Source: Billgrantia tianxiuensis
GTDB taxonomy: Bacteria; Pseudomonadota; Gammaproteobacteria; Pseudomonadales; Halomonadaceae
Reading direction: 5' to 3'
Assembly: GCF_009834345.1 (NCBI RefSeq)
Contig: NZ_CP035042.1
Span: 3,472,001-3,536,000, forward strand
DNA: 64,000 nucleotides
Part shown: piece after piece, positions 38,215-48,285 of the stretch
Layout: every line of letters begins with the position of its first letter
Position numbering within the stretch: position 1 is the stretch's first letter
Position numbers and translations under genes: made by a program
The notes under the pieces: model-generated
Database searches by the model: none
Told to the model about the DNA's origin: nothing
What the model saw: only the letters and a program-made list of their open reading frames with translations

Positions 38215-38283
38215 ACCAATCACACCCACACTCACCCACCAAAACAAATCAATTCAGCAATTTACTTCTTGGTGAACTATTCT

Positions 38284-38365
38284 TGTCGCCATTAAGAGAC
38301 AGCGCAACTCCTTGATCTGAAAGGCTCAGAAAACTTCGGGCCTGATATGTCTCTTATTGGCGACA
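38284..38365. promoter_or_regulatory. Inverted pair of 18-bp sites, likely operator
   Basis: TGTCGCCATTAAGAGACA at 38284-38301 and TGTCTCTTATTGGCGACA at 38348-38365 are reverse complements at 17 of 18 positions, differing only at a central base. Each site also has its own dyad ends TGTC...GACA. Centres are 64 bp apart, about six helical turns. This fits two binding sites of a dimeric regulator on one face of the DNA, or one large cruciform. Confidence 0.6.
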
Positions 38366-38418
38366 TAATAACGCCACAGCGAACTACAATAATCCCTTCA
38401 TTCCTCTCCAACTCACTG

Positions 38419-38440
38419 ACTGGAAAGAGACTTTTCCAGT
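38419..38440 (+). promoter_or_regulatory. Leader stem-loop
   Basis: ACTGGAAA, loop GAGACT, TTTCCAGT: a perfect 8-bp stem 134 bp before the ugd start. No T-tract follows, so a structured mRNA leader is more likely than termination. Confidence 0.4.
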
Positions 38441-38574
38441 TGGCGTGGATGTTGCGTACCGTATGGCACGTTAACGAAACCAACTGGCCCTACTCGCCAC
38501 CGGCGTCGGTTACCACCGGCGCGGTGGCGTTGATTGGATGAACAGGGCCCAATCAGCAAGGAGCGACGACGACC

Positions 38575-39921
38575 ATGAAGATCACCATCTTCGGATCTGG
38601 CTATGTGGGACTGGTAACCGGCGCTTGTCTGGCCGATGTCGGCCATCGGGTCATGTGCGTGGACGTCGATGAGGCGAAGGTAGCTCGCCTCAACGCTGGC
38701 GAAGTGCCCATCTACGAGCCTGGCCTGGAGCAATTGATCGCAAAGAACAAGGCCGCCGGCCGCATCGAGTTCACCACCGACGCCGCCAAGGCGGTCGACT
38801 TCGGCCTGCTCCAGTTCATCGCCGTGGGCACGCCATCCGACGAGGATGGCAGCGCCGACCTCAAGTATGTGCTCAAGGTTGCCGAGACCATCGGTCAGCA
38901 CATGCACGACTACAAGATCGTCGTCGATAAATCCACCGTACCGGTGGGAACCGCCAGCAAGGTGGAACGTACCGTTGCCGCCGAATTGGAAAAGCGTGGT
39001 CTGGACCTGGAGTTCGATGTCTGCTCGAACCCCGAATTCCTCAAGGAAGGGGCCGCTATCGAGGATTTTTCGCGCGGTTCGCGCATCGTCGTCGGCACCG
39101 ACTCGGAGCGCGTCAGGAAAGCCATGCTGGAGTGCTACGGGCCCTACAACCGCCAGCGAGACAAGATGATGTTCATGGGCGTACGCAGCGCCGAGCTGAC
39201 CAAGTACGCCGCCAACGCCATGCTGGCGACCAAGATCAGCTTCATCAATGAAGTCGCCAATCTGGCCGAGCGTCTCGGAGCCGATGTCGAGGAGGTGCGC
39301 CATGGCATCGGCTCCGACCCGCGTATCGGCTACAGCTTCATCTACCCCGGTTGCGGCTATGGCGGTTCCTGCTTCCCCAAGGACGTCAAGGCTCTGGCCC
39401 ATACCGCCGAGGAGATCGGGCACCCCGCCGAGATGATCAAGGCAGTGGAGCGAGTCAATGCCCGGCAGAAGAACAAGCTGTTCGAGAAGCTCTGCCAGGC
39501 CTTCGACGGCCAGCTCGCGGGCAAGACCATCGCCATCTGGGGACTTGCCTTCAAGCCCAACACCGACGACATGCGCGAGGCACCCAGCCGCGCCTTGATG
39601 GAAGCGCTGTGGGAGGCCGGGGCGCGAGTTCAGGCCTACGACCCGGAGGCTTCGGACGAGTGCCGCCGCATCTACGGCGAGCGCGATGATCTGGTGCTGG
39701 CCGAGCAGCGTGACGACGCCCTGGAAGGCGCCCATGCGCTGGTCATCTGCACCGAGTGGAAGGCCTTCCGCACCATCGACTTCCCCGAACTCTACGAAAA
39801 GCTCGAGGAGCCGGTGCTGGTCGACGGCCGCAATCTGTTCCAACCCGATACCGTCAAGGCCGCCGGGCTCGCCTACTACGGTATCGGACGAGGTGACTCC
39901 GTGCGGCCCGTACTGGCCTGA
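38575..39921 (+). CDS. ugd: UDP-glucose 6-dehydrogenase
   Basis: A 448-residue NAD-dependent enzyme oxidising UDP-glucose to UDP-glucuronate. Rossmann motif [52 protein letters not shown] and the catalytic Cys266 in [12 protein letters not shown]. These features match Pseudomonas-type UDP-glucose dehydrogenase. They do not match AlgD, whose corresponding VGTPS segment and N-terminus differ. It is the first gene of the polysaccharide locus and ends 9 bp before the Alg8-like synthase, the position of algD in alginate operons. Confidence 0.92.
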   Translation: MKITIFGSGYVGLVTGACLADVGHRVMCVDVDEAKVARLNAGEVPIYEPGLEQLIAKNKAAGRIEFTTDAAKAVDFGLLQFIAVGTPSDEDGSADLKYVLKVAETIGQHMHDYKIVVDKSTVPVGTASKVERTVAAELEKRGLDLEFDVCSNPEFLKEGAAIEDFSRGSRIVVGTDSERVRKAMLECYGPYNRQRDKMMFMGVRSAELTKYAANAMLATKISFINEVANLAERLGADVEEVRHGIGSDPRIGYSFIYPGCGYGGSCFPKDVKALAHTAEEIGHPAEMIKAVERVNARQKNKLFEKLCQAFDGQLAGKTIAIWGLAFKPNTDDMREAPSRALMEALWEAGARVQAYDPEASDECRRIYGERDDLVLAEQRDDALEGAHALVICTEWKAFRTIDFPELYEKLEEPVLVDGRNLFQPDTVKAAGLAYYGIGRGDSVRPVLA

Positions 39922-39930
39922 GGAGTGACC

Positions 39931-41859
39931 ATGTCCGCTACTCCCCGAGACCATACCACGGCCAGCCGGATCACCGAGCTGACGACGTTCCTGCTCGGCC
40001 TGTCGCTGCTGATCGTCATCATCAGCGAGCTGCCGGCGGATGTGTTTTCCCCCGAGTCGCAGAGTTTCTTCTTCGTCATCGGGGCGATTGCCATGTGGCG
40101 CTACTCATGGTGGGCCGTGCAGGCGGCGCGCTCGACCTGGTACAACCGGATGATCTTCCCGCGCCTGCGAGCGGAGGCCGATGCGGCGGGCGAGCTGGAG
40201 CGGCCACCGGAGCTATTCGTGCTCTGCACCTCCTTCCGCATCGAGGCCAGGGTCAACTTCCAAGTCTATGACGCTCTGATCCGGGAAGCGCGCGACTATG
40301 GCGTGCCGACGACCATCTTCGCCTCCGTCTCGGACCGTACCGACGTGGACGTCATCACTCATGTGATGGACGAGCACGGCTGGCCGCGGAACGTCGAAGT
40401 CCGCTACATGTTCCAGAAGGGGGACGGCAAGCGCTCGGCCATGGCCGAGGTGCTGCGTGCGATCTCCCGGCGCCTGCCGGCGCCGGGAGCGCTGCTGATC
40501 TCGATGGATGGGGATATCCGGCTGGAGCCAGGCACCCTTTCGCGCTCGCTCTCCTTCTTCCAGGCCCAGGACGATCTCGGTGCGCTGACCACCAACAATC
40601 GGGCCGAGGTGACCGGCAACGATGCCACCTGCGAGTGGTATGACCTGCGCTACGCACAGCGGCACCTGATGATGAGCTCGATGTCGGTATCGCGTCGCCT
40701 GCTGGTGCTGACAGGACGCTACAGCGTGTTCCGCGCCGACCTGGCAACGCAGCCGGACTTCATCGAGCTGATCGAGAACGATCATGTCGAGCACTGGCGC
40801 TTCGGCAACTTCAAGTTCCTCTCGGGCGACGACAAGTCCTCCTGGTACTGGTTGCTGAAGAACGGCTGGCGCATGCTCTACATTCCCGATGTCTTCGTGA
40901 CCGGATTCGAGGAGCTGCCCGACCGACGGCGCTTCTTCGCCTCGACCACCGACCTGATGCGCCGCTGGTACGGCAACATGCTGCGTACCAGCAACCGCGC
41001 CATCTCCCTGGGGCCACGGCCGATGGGCGTATTCACCTGGTGGAGCCTGATCGATCAGCGCCTCTCGATGTGGACGACCCTGGTCGGCCCCACGGTAGTC
41101 ACGCTAGTGTCGCTGTTCGTGCGGCCCTCCTTCTTCTTCGCCTACGTGTTGTGGATTCTCTTCACTCGCGGTATCGCGACCTCGATTCTGGCCTGGCAAC
41201 GCGGACGCTTCAGCCTGCTGTGGATCCCGCTGATCTACTACAACCAGGTCTGGGGCGCGATGCTGAAGACCTACGTCAGCTTCCGCTTCAACCGCCAGAA
41301 GTGGTCGCGCCAGGGCATCTCGGCAGGCGAACCGAACGACCCTGTCGCCGCGCGCCGGCAGCGCCGCATGGGCCATGTGCTGCATGGCTTCGCCTACGGC
41401 GTGCTGCTGTTCGTGCTGATTCTCTCGACCGGTGTCATGACCCCTCCGGACCGGGTATCGCTGCACATCGCCCGCGACCAGACCTGGGAGCGCAATCAGC
41501 AGCCCGAGCGGCTTGACCGCTGGCTCGGCGCAACTCTCGTCGACAACACCCGCGACGCGGTGCAACTCCCCTCGGGACACTTCCGGCTGGGCGGCGAGCT
41601 GATCGAGACCCTGCAGCGGAACACCCTGGCCGAAAGCAAGCAAATCGAGGGCAACCTAGGAACCACGATCCTCGCTATTTCTCCGGCCATGGCGGAACTG
41701 ATGCAAGGACCGAGTGGCGAGCCCATCCAGGATGCCGTCCAGTGCACCGTGGATGCCAACTGCCAGCTGGCTCTCGACGAACATAACCTGACCCTTGTCA
41801 ACGTACGACTCAGGGTCGAGCCCGAAGCCCCCGCCAACGTGGCAGCGGCTCATCCCTGA
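39931..41859 (+). CDS. Alg8-like GT2 polysaccharide synthase with extra C-terminal domain
   Basis: A 642-residue inner-membrane processive glycosyltransferase. Two N-terminal membrane helices, a GT2 domain with D193xD195 (SMDGDIRLEP), the acceptor/catalytic region ENDHVEHW and SGDDKSSWYWLLKNGWRMLY, RRWYGNMLR in the QxxRW position, then helices including FFFAYVLWILFTRGI. These are Alg8 landmarks. After a last helix at about 489-505 comes a ~135-residue tail, presumably periplasmic, that Alg8 (about 494 residues) lacks. Start at 39931 from AGGAG five bases upstream. Substrate inferred to be UDP-glucuronate from the coupled ugd. Confidence 0.85.
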   Translation: MSATPRDHTTASRITELTTFLLGLSLLIVIISELPADVFSPESQSFFFVIGAIAMWRYSWWAVQAARSTWYNRMIFPRLRAEADAAGELERPPELFVLCTSFRIEARVNFQVYDALIREARDYGVPTTIFASVSDRTDVDVITHVMDEHGWPRNVEVRYMFQKGDGKRSAMAEVLRAISRRLPAPGALLISMDGDIRLEPGTLSRSLSFFQAQDDLGALTTNNRAEVTGNDATCEWYDLRYAQRHLMMSSMSVSRRLLVLTGRYSVFRADLATQPDFIELIENDHVEHWRFGNFKFLSGDDKSSWYWLLKNGWRMLYIPDVFVTGFEELPDRRRFFASTTDLMRRWYGNMLRTSNRAISLGPRPMGVFTWWSLIDQRLSMWTTLVGPTVVTLVSLFVRPSFFFAYVLWILFTRGIATSILAWQRGRFSLLWIPLIYYNQVWGAMLKTYVSFRFNRQKWSRQGISAGEPNDPVAARRQRRMGHVLHGFAYGVLLFVLILSTGVMTPPDRVSLHIARDQTWERNQQPERLDRWLGATLVDNTRDAVQLPSGHFRLGGELIETLQRNTLAESKQIEGNLGTTILAISPAMAELMQGPSGEPIQDAVQCTVDANCQLALDEHNLTLVNVRLRVEPEAPANVAAAHP

Positions 41860-41879
41860 ATGCAAGGAGCGACCAACGG

Positions 41880-43439
41880 ATGGCTGATCATTTTTCCCAC
41901 GACGACCCCAAGCGGCATGAGCCTACCCTGGGAGAAGCGCGTTCAAGGCGACGGCCCGCCTCTTCTGCCGAGCCTGACAACGCGGACCATGACAGCGTGC
42001 GCCTGACCCGGGGCGACCGACTCCAGCATGAGCGTCGCGACGAACGGGGCTACATACGCGTTACGCTCCCGTTTCGTGTCGATCTCGACGACAGCGACAT
42101 TGAGCTGAACGGCAATGATGTCTCGCTGGGAGGCTTTTCCGCCCAGAGTTCGCATAGATTCGAACCCGGCGATCGCATCTCGGCCTCACTGTTGATGATG
42201 GCGGGCGCCACCGAGCTGATCGTTCCGCTGAAGGCCGAGTGCCTGCGCACCACCCGCGCGGCGAGCGGCAATGGCTACGACATCAGCTTCGAGATCACCG
42301 AGATCGAGCCGCAGCATCGCGAGCTGCTGCGCCAGATCATCCGCAGCGCGCTGAGCGGCCGCTCGCCCAATGTCGAAGGGTTGATCGGTGGCGAGGATCC
42401 GCAGACGCCGCGCAAGCGTCAGGCGACCAAGCCGCTGCCGCCCGCGCGTCCGCCCAAGCCGATGGGACGCTATATCCTGCTGTTCGTCGCCATCGGCCTG
42501 CTGGTGCTGGTAGGGGCGGCTACCGCTTACCGCAACTTCATGCTGATCGAGCCGAGCTTCGCCGCCGTGACGGCGCCGCGTATCGACATCCGGGCGCCCG
42601 GCCCCGGGATTCTCGGCGAGCACGACCTAACGGCCGGTGATCGGGTCGAGCGCGATCAGTTGCTGACCAACGTGGTCAACAGCGAGCTGGAATCGGACCT
42701 GATCCTTGCCGAGGCGGCGATCGACTACAACAACCGCCTGCTCGAGAACCTCCGCGAGCACCTCGAAGGCGGTATGCAGGAGGTCAGCCTAGCCAACTCG
42801 GCACAACCCGCCAGCGGCGACACCATGACCTTCGAGTCGGTCTCGCCCGAGATTGCCCAGGCCCGGATCGAGCAGTTCGAGACAGTACGCGACTACGAGA
42901 GTTCACGCATTGCCGCGCTCGAGGCGCGCATGGCAAGCAACGACATCTACAGTCCCTGCGACTGCCTGGTGGCCTGGGCGCTGAGCAGCGCCGATGGGGT
43001 CTACATCAACGAAAGCGAGCGGATCATGACCCTGATTCGCACTGACGAGGACGATGTGCTGGTCGAGGCATTGGTGCACATGAACGACATCAGCCGCATC
43101 GAACCCAACCAGCAGGCCTACGTGACATTGGCCAACGCCAACCAGCCGATCCGCGCCCGGGTGCGCAACGTTGCGCTCGACGTTGAACGCCAGCCGCGTG
43201 CCGGCTTCCCCAGTTGGGTGCGCCAGCAGCAGAACGTGGCCAGCGTACTGCTGGTACCCGAGGAGCCGCTGCCCGCAGAGAGCGTCGGCCAACCCGTGGA
43301 CGTACGCTTCACCGAAGCTCCACTGCTGGGTGCCGCCTCGGAGCGGATCTGGCAGGGCGTACGCTCGGTCATCCAGTTCGGCGACGACATTTATCGCGCC
43401 GCCACGGAGGACAATGATGAAGTTACCGATGAAGGCTAA
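41880..43439 (+). CDS. Alg44-like PilZ / membrane-fusion co-polymerase
   Basis: A 519-residue protein. After a charged N-terminus it has a PilZ domain with R52xxxR56 (also R56xxxR60) and D80xSxxG85, the c-di-GMP-binding signatures, then a Pro-rich linker, one membrane helix near residues 196-220, and a periplasmic HlyD-like arm (APGPGIL, helical hairpin, IYSPCDCLVAWAL, barrel). This is the Alg44 layout: c-di-GMP binding on the cytosolic side switches on the synthase. It is longer than Alg44 (about 389 residues), mainly in the N-terminus, linker and hairpin. Follows the synthase by 20 bp; its end overlaps the next gene. Confidence 0.85.
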   Translation: MADHFSHDDPKRHEPTLGEARSRRRPASSAEPDNADHDSVRLTRGDRLQHERRDERGYIRVTLPFRVDLDDSDIELNGNDVSLGGFSAQSSHRFEPGDRISASLLMMAGATELIVPLKAECLRTTRAASGNGYDISFEITEIEPQHRELLRQIIRSALSGRSPNVEGLIGGEDPQTPRKRQATKPLPPARPPKPMGRYILLFVAIGLLVLVGAATAYRNFMLIEPSFAAVTAPRIDIRAPGPGILGEHDLTAGDRVERDQLLTNVVNSELESDLILAEAAIDYNNRLLENLREHLEGGMQEVSLANSAQPASGDTMTFESVSPEIAQARIEQFETVRDYESSRIAALEARMASNDIYSPCDCLVAWALSSADGVYINESERIMTLIRTDEDDVLVEALVHMNDISRIEPNQQAYVTLANANQPIRARVRNVALDVERQPRAGFPSWVRQQQNVASVLLVPEEPLPAESVGQPVDVRFTEAPLLGAASERIWQGVRSVIQFGDDIYRAATEDNDEVTDEG

Positions 43440-44310
43440 TGCTGCCCGCATACCGTTCGGCAATTGCCGATTGCTGCTATTGAGTGGCCTGATGATGTTG
43501 CCGGTATCTGCCGCCCATGCCGACGAGGCCGAGAATGCCCTCGTCGGCATTCCCCAGGAGGAAGCCTGTTCGCAGCGTTACGTGCAGGCCGAGACGCCCC
43601 GTCCGCAGCACGCTGCGAACGGCCATGCCGCCATTCGGCAGAACTTCCATACCAGTCGCCACTGGGGCACCGAGGAGAACGTGGAGCGCCTAGGCGCCGC
43701 GCAGACCGGCATCGGCGAACCCGGACTGCGCGTGCATTACCCCGCCGGCACCTCTTCGCCGGGAGACGAACCCCGTGGCGGTGCCGGATTTTATAGCGAT
43801 CCACCATCGCTGCGCGGCGCTGATCGGGCCTGTCTCAGCTACATGGTGCGCTTCCCGGCGGACTTCGACTTCGTTCGCGGTGGCAAGCTGCCGGGACTCT
43901 ACGGCGGCGAAGCCCCATCGGGGGGCGAGGACGTCGACGGCACGAGCGGCTTCTCCATGCGCCTGATGTGGCGTGAAGAGGGGGAAGGCGAGCTCTATCC
44001 CTATGTCGTCGGCTTCGAGGGTGATTCGGTGGGCCGCGGCTTCTGGCACTTCCCGGTTGGCCGCTGGGTCACCGTCGAACAGGAGATCGTGCTCAACGAT
44101 CCCGACCTCGACAATGGCATCGCCCGTCTCTGGGTCGATGGCCGGCCGGTGCTGGAGCAGCAGAACGTGGTATTCCGCACCACGCCGGAGATCACCATCA
44201 ATGGCCTGATGTTTTCCACGTTCTTCGGCGGTACCGGCGAAGGTTGGCGCACGCCACGCGATCAGTACGTGGACTTCGCCGCCTTCCGTTTCTATACGCC
44301 GCAGCCTTGA
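43417..44310 (+). CDS. PL14-like polysaccharide lyase, copy 1
   Basis: A 297-residue secreted protein: signal peptide about residues 1-33 (to SAAHADEA), then a beta-jelly-roll domain with WGTEENVERL, GGKLPGLYGGEAPSGG, SMRLMWREEGEGELYPYV, ARLWVDGRPVLEQQNVVFR and FSTFFGGTGEGWRTP. These I associate with polysaccharide lyase family 14/20-type proteins; family assignment is by eye. Two start codons lie in tandem; the second (43417) has GGAGG at the proper distance. It overlaps the 3' end of the Alg44-like gene by 23 nt. A near-identical-length paralogue lies at 48341-49233. Confidence 0.75.
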   Translation: MKLPMKANAARIPFGNCRLLLLSGLMMLPVSAAHADEAENALVGIPQEEACSQRYVQAETPRPQHAANGHAAIRQNFHTSRHWGTEENVERLGAAQTGIGEPGLRVHYPAGTSSPGDEPRGGAGFYSDPPSLRGADRACLSYMVRFPADFDFVRGGKLPGLYGGEAPSGGEDVDGTSGFSMRLMWREEGEGELYPYVVGFEGDSVGRGFWHFPVGRWVTVEQEIVLNDPDLDNGIARLWVDGRPVLEQQNVVFRTTPEITINGLMFSTFFGGTGEGWRTPRDQYVDFAAFRFYTPQP

Positions 44311-44348
44311 TCAATTTGCATTCGAGCGCCAATGGAGCGACGCCGATC

Positions 44349-45589
44349 ATGCCCCTTGCCGTAGTAAAAGGATTTATCGTACGACTGCCCATGATGCTCG
44401 CCTGCGTTTTGCTGGCAGGCGTCACCGCGACGGCCGACGACACCCTCTCGCGAGAGGAGCGCATGGAGCTCGACCTCTCGGAGTATCGTGTCACTGACAC
44501 GGACGCCAGCTACTTCGATGTGGAAGCGCGCATGGAGTTGCTGCGCGAGACCCAGAATCCCATTCTGTTGCAATTGAAGGACGAGCTGTCACTAGGCCCC
44601 AGTTGCCAGCAGAAGCTCAACTTCACTCCCATCACCACACGAGGCGGGATCCCCGGTTTCTATCCCAACCCGGAGGAGTGGGAGTTGGCCACAGAGCCTC
44701 TGTTCGCCTTCGAAGATAGTGTGTCGGTGCTGGCCGGGGCCTTCGTCGCCAGCAGCGACACCTTCTATGCCGATTGCTTGGTGCGCTTTCTGCACGGCTG
44801 GGCCGAAGCCAAGGCGCTGACCACTTTCGTCTTTGACCCCAGGAGCCCCAAGCCTGGTTCGCCTCCGAATCGATGCTGTTCGCCGCGGCCATGGCCTACT
44901 CCATCGTGCGCCCCCATGTGGATGGCCTCGAGGAGGAGCGCGCCGAAGTCGAGCAGTGGCTGCATGGCCTCGCCCTACAACATTCAGCATTCCCCGGCGA
45001 GCCGGAAGAGAGCTGCTGCAATAACCACTTCTACCGGCGTGCACTCTACGCCACCATGATCGGCGTGCTGGTAGAGGACGACGACCTGTTTCGCTTCGGC
45101 GTCAGCGCCGTTTACTCGGCACTACACGACATGACCGAGAACGGCGCCCTGCCGCTGGAAGTCGGACGCGGCCGGCGTGCAACGCACTACCAGAACTATG
45201 CGCTGAATTATCTGATTACCAACATGCAGATCATTCATCGCCAAGGCTACGACATCTTCGATCTGGAATACGAAGGCAACGACATTCACGAGGGCATCGA
45301 TTTCCTCTTCCAGATTCTCGACAACCCGGCGGCGCTGGGCGACTACGCGCCGCAGGAACAATTTACTGGCTTCCTGCGGGATCCCCAGTATTTCACCTGG
45401 ATGGATATCTACCTCACCCACTTCGATCATCCGCAGGTAGCCGATTTCGTCACCCGGGTGCGCCCCACCTACAACCGCAGCGCCGGAGGCTTCATTACGC
45501 TCTATTTCATGGACCCCGAGGCCCAGCAACATATCTATCTCGACGAGGAGCGCCGGAGTACCGAGGCCTTCCGCGGCCTGGGCAATTGA
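44349..45589 (+). CDS. PL5 (AlgL-like) uronate lyase, copy 1, one frameshift
   Basis: About 413 residues when joined at the run CCCC 44846-44849 (one base short). It has a signal peptide and then the alpha-toroid of family PL5. The catalytic Asn-His is in CCNNHFYRRAL, and the Arg/Tyr pair in GRGRRATHYQNYAL matches AlgL's NNHSYW and R-A-x-x-Y-HNYAL. PL5 enzymes depolymerise poly-mannuronate, and at least one member acts on poly-glucuronate. In alginate systems AlgL clears misplaced polymer from the periplasm; the same housekeeping job is likely here. Paralogue at 49283-50531. Confidence 0.83.
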
Positions 45590-45633
45590 AGACGAAAGGA
45601 CTTCCCGGAACCACATAGAAAAGAGGGGACAAC

Positions 45634-48278
45634 ATGGAACGCTTGACGAACGGGACTCGACGCCTCCCCTCGCTGCGACTGACCGCGGCGATCACCTTAT
45701 CGGCATGGTTGGCCGGCTGTGCAGTGACCTCGGACGAACCGCCGAGTGGCGAGCATGCACGGGCCGTTCCCGAGCAGTATGCCGCCTGGTTCGCCGGCGG
45801 TCTTGAGGCCGACATCGACTCGTCGGACTGGAGCCGCATCAATCGCGCCCAGGAGCTCATTGATGAGGGGCGCTACAACGAAGCCATCGACTACCTGCAG
45901 CCGCTGGTCAATCGCGATGTGCCGCCTGCCTACTACGAAATGGCCAAGCTCTACGACCAGGGCCTGGGCATCGAGGAAAACCCCGCCGAAGCGGCGCGTC
46001 TCTATGGCCTTGCCATCGAGCGGCCCTCCTCCGTGCGCGGCCACGCCTCGCTCAACCTCGCCCGGCTCTATCTCGAGGGCCGTGGCGTAGAGCGTAACGA
46101 CGTGCTGGCCTACCATCTGCTCTGGCAAGCCAAGGAGGCCGACCTCGAGCGCACCGCCGAAGTGCTGCTCGCCGACCTGCTAGCCGAAGGCGGTGAAGGA
46201 GTCGAGGCCGACCCGGACTTGGCCCGCCAGCTCTATGAGCAGGCGGCTGCCCAAGGTCAACAGCAAGCCCTGCAAGCCCTGGCCGAGGCGCATGCGCCCG
46301 GCGGCTGGCTCGAGGAAGATCCGGCCCAGGCCATGGATTATGCCCAGCGGCACGCCGAGGTGCTCCAGCAGCAAGCCAGTGCAGGCGACGTCAATGCCAT
46401 GCTTCAGTTGGCCTCGCTCTATTCGGCTGACGGCCTGCTGGGCGATCAACCCAGCCAGCGCATTCATTGGTTGCAGCAGGCAGCCCAGGCCGGCGACCTG
46501 GATGCCCTGGCGGGGCAGGACGCGACATGATCGAGGTCGGCGAATACCGGCAGGGTATCGAGCTGCTGGCGGATGCCGCCCGCCAAGGGCATGTCGATGC
46601 CATGACCTACCTTGGCCAGGCACTGCTCGAACCCGAGTCCGGCCAGCCGCAACCAGTACAAGCCGAGCGCTGGCTGCGTGAGGCGATCAACGCCGGCTCG
46701 GTCGATGCCCAGGTGATCCTCGGCCGCGCCCTGGTCGAAGGCCAGGGTGGTCTCAACGACTTGCCACGTGGCATGGGCTTGCTCGAGCAAGCCGCCGAGC
46801 ACGACCACCCCCTGGCGCTGGCGCAGCTGGGCTCGCTCTATCTGGACGACGAGCGAATCGCCGGCCAGCCCTATATTGCCGTCGACTATCTCGAGCGTAG
46901 CCATGAACTCGGCCACCCTTGGGCAACACAGCAGCTGGGGGCAGCCTATCTCGAGGGGCGTGGCGTGCCGCAGGATCCCGCCCGGGGCGAGGAACTGCTG
47001 CGGCAGGCCGCCGAGCACGGGCAGTCGGGCGCGATGCGGTTGCTCGGCGAAGCCTACCTGGACGAGGAGAACCCCAACTTCCAGCCCAGCCGTGGCGAGG
47101 AACTGCTGCGTCAAGCCGCACAGGCTGGCGATACCACGGCCATGACCCAACTTGGCGAGGCCTACCTGGAAGGGCCGCTGCGGGAGGACCCCACCCAAGG
47201 CATCCAACTGCTGACCCAGGCCGCCCAGCAGGGCGACGCCTATGCCATGGTGGTCCTGGGCCGCGCCTATCGCAACGGCAACGGCGTGGAGCGCGACCTG
47301 AACGAGGCCAACCGCTGGCTGACGCTAGCCCAGCAGGCGGGGCACGAGTCCGCGGACGATGCGCTCACCTACGTACAGCGCGACCTGGGCGCCCAAGGCA
47401 ATATCGAGGCGCTCGTCGCCGCTGCCGAGGATGGCCATCCCGGCGCCATGGCCGATCTTGGCCGCGCCTTCCTCGATGGCGAAGGCGTTCAGCGCGACCA
47501 GCAGCAAGCCGAATACTGGCTGGACCGAGCTCACCAGGCGGGTCATGCCGGCGCCGCGGCAAGCCTTGGCCGGATGTATATGGACCGGGGCGACAGCGAG
47601 CGCGGCATCGACTATCTGGAAGCCGCCGTGGCACGCGGACACGCCGGCGCCCGCAGCGACCTGGGCGAAGCCTACCTGACCGGTGACCACGTGGAGCTTG
47701 ATACCGAGCGTGGCATCGAGTTGCTGACGGCAGCGGCGGAATCCGGGGCAACCCATGCGGCCTTTGTGCTGGGCGAGGCTTACCAGCACGGCAACGGCGT
47801 GGAACAAGACGCCGAGCAGGCCGAACGCTGGTACCGCCAGGCTAGCGATGCCGGCGCCGACTATGCGCGTGCCGCCCTGGGGCTCGCCCTGATCCGCGGC
47901 GAAGGCGCCATCGACCAGGATGTCGAGCAGGGTCATGAGCTGCTGCTCGATGCCGCCGAACAGGGACATCCAGGCGCCCAGGCCTCACTCGGACGCGAAT
48001 ATCTGCGTGGCGAGAACATCGAGGCCGACCCGGAGCGCGGGGCGGACTACCTCTACCAGGCGGCTAGCCAGGGGCATAGCAGCGCGCGTCTCGCCCTGGC
48101 CGAAGCCTACCTTTCATCCCGCGGCCTGGAGCAGGCCAACCAGCAGCAGGCCCTGCTGTGGCTGGATGATGTCTTCGAGAGCGAGGGCCAGCTCGCCATC
48201 GAAACCCTGCGTCAACTGCTTACCGATGAAGAGGCCATTGCCGCCGCCAGTGAGGTGGAGGTAGAGGCAGAAGAGTAA
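45634..48278 (+). CDS. Large Sel1-repeat lipoprotein (AlgK-like), one frameshift
   Basis: About 881 residues when joined at GGGG 46512-46515 (one base short). Lipobox AWLAGC (Cys about residue 29), then some 20 Sel1/TPR-like repeats of the form A-x-LG-xx-Y-x-x-G-x-x-V-x-x-D, running almost to the C-terminus. AlgK, the alginate outer-membrane lipoprotein that organises the AlgE porin, has the same architecture but about half the length. It therefore probably scaffolds the export path of this polymer. It sits between the two lyase cassettes and has an AGGGG ribosome-binding site. Confidence 0.82.
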
Positions 48279-48285
48279 GTCCTCG

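Larger units (their letters stand above)
38215..38574. other. Regulatory region ahead of the polysaccharide locus
   Basis: 360 bp without a gene, noticeably more AT-rich than its surroundings. It holds an inverted pair of 18-bp sites (38284-38301 and 38348-38365), a TACAAT -10-like hexamer at 38385-38390 without a clear -35, an 8-bp stem-loop at 38419-38440 and a small CCACCG-GCG-CGGTGG hairpin at 38513-38527. An AGGAG ribosome-binding site lies 11 bases before the ugd ATG. The size fits a complex promoter plus a long leader. Confidence 0.6.

Noticed and set aside
38381..38411. AlgU/sigma-E promoter (GAACTA ... TCCAA) before ugd
   Set aside because: The spacer is 20 bp, too long for the usual 16-17, and the -35 is imperfect.
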